Shown piece after piece: positions 58,226-64,000 of a stretch of 64,000 nucleotides of DNA (the stretch's first letter is position 1; the number at the start of each line of letters is the position of its first letter). Under the pieces are notes generated by a model. That model was not told the origin of the DNA. It did not search any database and saw only the letters and a program-made list of their open reading frames with translations. The DNA is from Stercorarius parasiticus. Taxonomy: Eukaryota > Chordata > Aves > Charadriiformes > Stercorariidae. The stretch spans positions 62,329 through 126,328 of the forward strand of contig VWZL01002561.1 in the NCBI GenBank assembly GCA_013396915.1. Direction: 5' to 3'. Made by a program: the position numbers and the translations under genes.

Positions 58226-61200
58226 TTTTGACTGAAAAGAACAGGATTATGCATTGTGTGAGAGGAGCTTGTGCAGTTTGTGGTGTCGAATCCTCCAGGC
58301 ACACGAACAAGCAGGGAGCAAAGCTGAATGTGGTGCTTCTGTGCAGGGAAAAGACCAGGCAGAGTGAGTAAATGATGCATTCTGGAAGCGCAAAGCCTAC
58401 GGCGTCAGTCGTTTAATTTCCTCTCCCCTGTGCTTCCAAACATCTATACCCACCTTCACTTTGTTAATCATTGCTTTATTTCAGCTCAATACTTACTGCA
58501 AATTGACTGCTGTAGGAGTACAGACTTTTAGACGCCATTGAGCTAATCAGATTAGGGACACAGATACTGCTGTGACCAACTATTGTGTGTGTGAAAAGAC
58601 AAATGGAAAAATGCTCCCTTAACACTGTCCATAACGCTGTTGTGGTAAACGTGTGACTTACCAAGACTGTGGCAAGAGACTGATCTTTATTTCTTGTCTC
58701 CAGTCACACACTGTGATTCAGGGTTACAAAAGGCTCCATCTGCCACATGTCACGAGCCACTGTTTTGGGGGTTACTACTACAGGTGTTTAAATAAGTAGC
58801 TTTATACCCAGCCTGCTGTGGGTTTTTTTGCTGGTGATGGCTCTTTGGTGGGAGATTTTTGCTGGAGGGACTTTTAAGAAATTAGTATCTTTCAAAGGGC
58901 ATCAGCAGTCTAAAATACGTTTAAATCCTACGCATGCAGTTCCTTGAAAATTCAATGAATTTAATGAAAGTGCCCTTGCAACTGTCAGTTACCTAAACCA
59001 GTTCATTTTGTAAAGTGGGTTTGTATAAGGCTAATGAATTCGACTGGCTGGACCATCAGGGAGCAGGCAAGTGAAGCTGCAGTTTCCTTGCCTGCAGTGT
59101 CTGATTTGGACAGGACGGCATTGAAGACCATGTCAGCAGTTCAGGTTTTATCCTCCTTGACCGCTTCATATGTTGCTATCTTTGAATGCAAAAAAGATTA
59201 GAATTAAAAAAAATTTAAAAAAATAGTGTGAGTTGCTCTCTAGGACCTTAAACCTGGTTCGGAACAGAAACGGATCCTTTCTGTTCTAACATTGCTGTAA
59301 TTTGTAGTATTTAGCTTAGTTAAAAGGCATTGCTGTCTGTGTGCAATGCAAGAGGAATGGTGCTGCCTGCACAAAACATTCCCTGCGGTTACCTTGGTCA
59401 GTCATATGCTTGTTATGTTGACACTATTACTGCTAATGATCTAGGAATTCAGAAAACGCATATCAGCAATAAACCAGTAGATTCTGTTTGTGTGTATCAG
59501 TGTGTAGTGTTCTAGCATCTCAACAAAATTACTGTCCCAGTCTAAGGCAATTGCTTTTTCACTTCTTCCTTGTTGAAAAAAACAAAAATGTGTGAAAGGA
59601 AGGTGGTAATGAATTTATTTTCATAGACTGTAACATATTCCTTTCCAGTAGTGACTCTTTCAAACAACTGAAACCTGCAGACAAAAATAGACAAAAAAAA
59701 AAAAAACAACCCAAAATCTAATGCTAACCAATATTATGATACAGTTCTTAAACATCTACAGTTGTTAAACACTTCTGTTGAGCTGATTCAAGGACAACAG
59801 TTCTTGAGATTTCAAAGTTAGATTTTTAGTTATGAGGGCTATTTCCCCACAATAGCCCAATAACAGACAAATTATGAAACACTAAATAACATCTTCTATC
59901 TCTATTTTAGCCACCAGTCAAACAGTAGAGAATACAAAGGAAGCTTACAACATCTCAACTTACCCATGGTCTGTCTTCCAGCCTGGGACTGGAAGAAACA
60001 GTTAATACCAGAGCCAAGATAAGTAAGATGAGAACAGAAATTCAGCATCCCCTTGCCTTCTAAACTATATGTTGCCTGGACTGTGTTTTTGGGATGGTTT
60101 TCTGACTGAAGATACTGATATTTCCTGGAGGAGAGGAAACAGCCTTGGCAGTAAGTAGCTCATGGGTTGTTTGAGACTTGCAGATCTAAAGCTGACCCCT
60201 TTTTCATGCCTAAAGCTCGTGAAAGATGAAGAGTTTTGCCCTTTCTGTGTGGAAGGGAAGGTTGAGCCTAAAACAATTTGACTAAAGATGCAAGAAAATT
60301 TAAAAGGATTATCTCACTTCTGCAAGGTTTTGCTGGAACCACTCTAGTTAATCGACATAAGCAAATGTAATCGGAAGCAAAATGGGAGCAATACACAATA
60401 TTAGAGCAGATGAGATCTGTGTTTCAACCTGAATCAAATGCTATGTTTAAACTCATCCAGCAAATTAATTTGTTGTTGGAAATACTAGCACTAAAAGTGG
60501 AGTCAAATTTAGCAGTAGGTAATTAATGGGTTTACTGAGGTGAGCTTATTCCTGCATAGAACCTAGATCATCAGAAAGTACAAAAATATGGCAAAGAAGA
60601 GAAAATCTATGTTTTGTAATATTGGCATTAAAAATAGCCAGTACCAGGTAAAAAAGTCCAATCTCTTCTCTTATTGAAAGGGAGGATGAATCCCCAGGAG
60701 GCACATGGCACCAACAGGGAAGACCTCTTTCAGAGAATATGGAAGCTGTTTTGGATAGTTGTAAATGCCAAACTGTCACAGCAATCTTGCCTGTAGGAAG
60801 CGTCTGGAAGAGGTGTACGTTAGGCTAATTGTTTTCAGCATCACAAGTGAAGTAGGAAGATACGGCAACAAGTCTTTGGCTGCACAAGGAACAAAGGAGC
60901 AAAGTTGAAACCTTTTTTTTTTTTATATGCTTCCAAAATTATTGATAGAAAATTAATCTGTGCTAAGTGGAGAGGGACTCTGAAAGAGAAGAACTGGTGT
61001 TCAACCATTTTCTACTTGAATTGTCACTTGAGATTCTGGTAGGGGCCCTAGATAATGTGCATGTGTGAACAATCACACCTGGGAGAGACAGCTTTCTTAG
61101 AAACATGGCACCAGTGGCAACCTTGCCTGATGCATTGCAGCAGAAAATAGTGAATATTGTTTTGATAAGTTGTTCTGTTTATTTCCATACTCTACTTATA

Positions 61201-64000
61201 TGAGGGCCCCTGTCTCAGTGCTGAACCCCTGCTTGGTTCTACCCAACATTTTGTGTTTGCGGTCCCATTTCTGCAAGCAAAAAGAGATCCAAGAGTTACA
61301 AACGTTCATCTGTTAACACACACAAAAAAATTGCCCATGTAGCTTATTTATTTGGTCACAACTTGATAACAGCAAACACAATTTATGTAGATATAAATCC
61401 CAAAGCATGGGAAGTTATTGGAGATCGTTATGTCTCTACAAGATTATTTGCTCTTGCAATGTTTTTGCAGTGCATTTGATAAAAGCAGTAAGTAGAGCAC
61501 ATTCAGTAATTTTATCTTCCATCCTCATTTCACTCCAACATTATTCGTGGTTGCCACTCACTGTAAATAAATAGAAAGAAAAGTCTCACTTCTAATACAA
61601 ACTTTGGGCTTAGAACTCCTTGTTAAGGCAAATGTAACTGACTTCCATTGTGGCATTGTTTTAAAGTAGTTAATATTGTAGTTTACATACGTTTCCTGGG
61701 CTTACATAAAACATTATGCATTAAAGTTTCTAAATATTATTATCCATCCAATTCTTTTGAGTGTGTTGTTCTGTGATGGAAAGCTGCTAGTTTCACTTGC
61801 TACCATCTTCTCTATGGCCCTTGTTTCTTTTCCTTCTGCTCCCAACTTTTTGACACTGTTTTTCATTGTATGGGTAGTAAATGTAAAACCTGACTCTGTG
61901 TCCTGCAAGACAGAAGTCTATTTAGAACATATGAAAAAGTTTGGGTTTTGCCGATTATTCTTTTTCTGCTAAATAGGATGTGAGATAAAACCTGTAAGCT
62001 TCATACACTGGTTCAGCTCTGTTTTGTTGGCTCGTGTTTTTATTGAAATAAAACTAATAAGAGGGAGTAGAAATCAGCTTTAATTATACGGTTGAGGTTT
62101 GAGGAGGGGGAAAAAAATAAGATGGTTTCATTTTAAATGCTTTGATCACAACTTTTAGTGTTCAGTTGTCCATTAAAGTATATCTTACTCATTGTATGAG
62201 TATTTTTAAAAGTCTCCTCCTTTCTTGCAGAAAAACTGAAGATAAACAGCATTCTCTGAGCACATTTTCTTTAATAATTTTTGCATGACTGACTCAAGAA
62301 TTCTTGGTTTTGTTCAGCTTAACATCTTTCTTAGAAAGACAGAAACCCCATGTCCTACATTTACTGTTCCATTTTCTCTGCTATTGTATATATGTTCTTT
62401 ATATCCTCTGGCTTTTTTTAAATTAAAATAGAAAATTTTGATCATATGCACTGTTATATTAATTATCCCTCTGCAAATGAGCTTTTCATTACCTCTTTTG
62501 CTAGCCAGTGTGTTCTTGGGCTCACTTTGTGTGACCTCTTGTTTTTTTTGATCTCATTACACTCTTTGAACAGTTTCTTGGTATCTACTGTCTCAGTAAC
62601 ATGAGGACCGAACACTTTCTACTTATCAACTTCTACTAGTATCCTCCTTTTTTTTATGCTAGATCTTACAGATATCCTGATGGATACCTTTCAAAAGATG
62701 CCAGGGTCCCCACATCTTCTAGTAAACTTGGGAAAAATGGTGTTTGATCTGTAGCAGGAATAAAAAATACATTTGTCTTTTTCTTCTTTTAGATTGTAGG
62801 TGCATAAAGAATATTCTTAATACGTAAAACTAAGCCAAATTTTCCTGGCTTCAGATGTTGTGAAAAATTGACATTGGCTTTTTTAACAGTTGCAGGAACA
62901 CAAGTCAATTTTGTATGCATGTAGGTAGGTTGGTAATTTGAAGACGTGCAAAATTAAATGCTTCTTTGTTTCCCAGGCTTGGCTAAGGCATATCTGTGTT
63001 TGCAGATGCAAATTCCACAGTCTTGCAGTGATGTTTTAATGTTTATGATGTCTTTAAGTCTCTCTTACCACAATGCACAAGTGAATCGAGTGCTTTTGGT
63101 AGGAATGTCTAGCAAAGTGTGTTGGAAATAAAGGGTTCCCTTTTCTTGGGAGCAGAGAAGCTTCTACATACCAGTATTTTTTGCTCTGGATGTACCAAAC
63201 TATTGCCATGGTGTGAGAGGAGGTGGGGTTGGACATTGGTGGCTCCAGTTAGGTAAGGTGGTGGAGAGCTCACCTACATGGAGTCCTTGCTGAGTCCTCT
63301 CTGAGATGAGGCAACTTCATGGCTGAGCTGTTTGGTTTTGAATATGAACACAAGTAACTATGTGTTATGCTCCAGCAAGTGACCTGTAAGTTGTGATTAT
63401 GAGTGCTTTCACCTTTGCAAATATATGTTTTATAATACCCTGCTGATCTGAGATTTAGACAGGTAGAAAAGTTTGCTTCCTGGAAACATTATAGCTTGGA
63501 TGCTGTATCACATCAAGGTTTATCCCACTGAATTACACCTTTTGATCTCTTAGGAAGTCCAAGTCAAATGATAGTCTGGCTATGCTAACCATGCACTAGT
63601 TTTCAGTTAGAAGGTAGTTTTGTGATACGTTAGAGAGGTAAAATATACAAATTAGGATAGTTGTTGACCTAGCAAGATCCCTACATGGACATAAAGTGGC
63701 ATCGTACTTGTTGCATTAACTGTCCATAACTTCTAAGTCTCCATTGAATTGATGATATCTTAGCCATACAAATGCTAGCTGTGCCCCAATAGCTAGTATT
63801 TGATTTTGAAACTGGAATGATGTTTATGATTTAAGCACCAAACTTTGGCACTTACAGTCAGGACTACGTTGTTGGCTGAAGTGGAATTTTAAAATCCTGT
63901 ACTGTCTCCCTGCAATGCTTGCAGTCTACTGATTTTTGTCAGCTGTGATTCTGTACCTAAAACTGTGTAACAAGGAGAACCGGTGTGCTAGCAGACTCTC

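Larger units (their letters stand above)
49346..64000. other. Intergenic DNA, no gene recognised
   Basis: 14.6 kb of AT-rich, mostly unique sequence. I find no CR1 or LTR copy and no protein family. Simple-sequence tracts at 56633-56647, 57743-57822 and 58105-58225 and a minus-strand exon-like segment at 53369-53556 are listed separately. A 154-codon frame at 56760-57224 (minus) has no recognisable family. Confidence 0.6.

Noticed and set aside
58113..58380. Phe/Gly/Val-rich minus-strand frames of 65-99 codons
   Set aside because: They are produced by the A/C-rich low-complexity tract; only the composition is unusual.

Overview
This is vertebrate nuclear DNA, almost certainly from a bird. 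Two things point there: several 5'-truncated CR1 LINEs carrying the avian-type 3' end built on an ATTCTGTG octamer, and a solo LTR of a type I associate with neoavian birds. The only gene I can name is the 3' part of ELAVL2 (HuB, a neuronal RNA-binding protein), on the + strand. ELAVL2 is Z-linked in chicken, so the window is probably Z chromosome; that is inference.

Layout. 1-8061 is ELAVL2 intron and contains an old CR1 (about 1449-3395, minus). The four last coding exons are 8062-8215, 10707-10932, 14483-14521 and 14989-15316. They join in frame to 248 codons plus a stop, matching residues 112-359 of the human protein as I remember it, and cover RRM2, the hinge and RRM3. RRM1 and the promoter lie upstream of the window. 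The 3'UTR runs from 15317 to about 17705, where there is an AATAAA at 17680. It contains a near-perfect 19-bp hairpin just after the stop codon and three Pumilio-type motifs.

From about 17.7 kb to the end (46 kb) I recognise no protein-coding gene. The stretch is AT-rich, gene-poor DNA with CR1 copies (28873-28970 minus, 29567-31541 plus, 35725-36786 minus, 44285-44712 plus and old, 48181-49345 minus), a solo LTR (42021-43120), a probable ancient MIR/CORE-SINE (40720-40835), A/C-rich tracts and a few exon-like or enhancer-like segments that I cannot assign. All CR1 reading frames are broken or truncated.

Function. ELAVL2 binds U/AU-rich RNA and controls stability and splicing of neuronal transcripts. 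The most interesting signals sit on this gene: a UGCAUG (RBFOX) cluster around the 39-nt hinge exon, a tandem NAGNAG acceptor before the last coding exon, and the 3'UTR hairpin. I did not find a novel multi-gene system. No rRNA, tRNA or CRISPR was seen.
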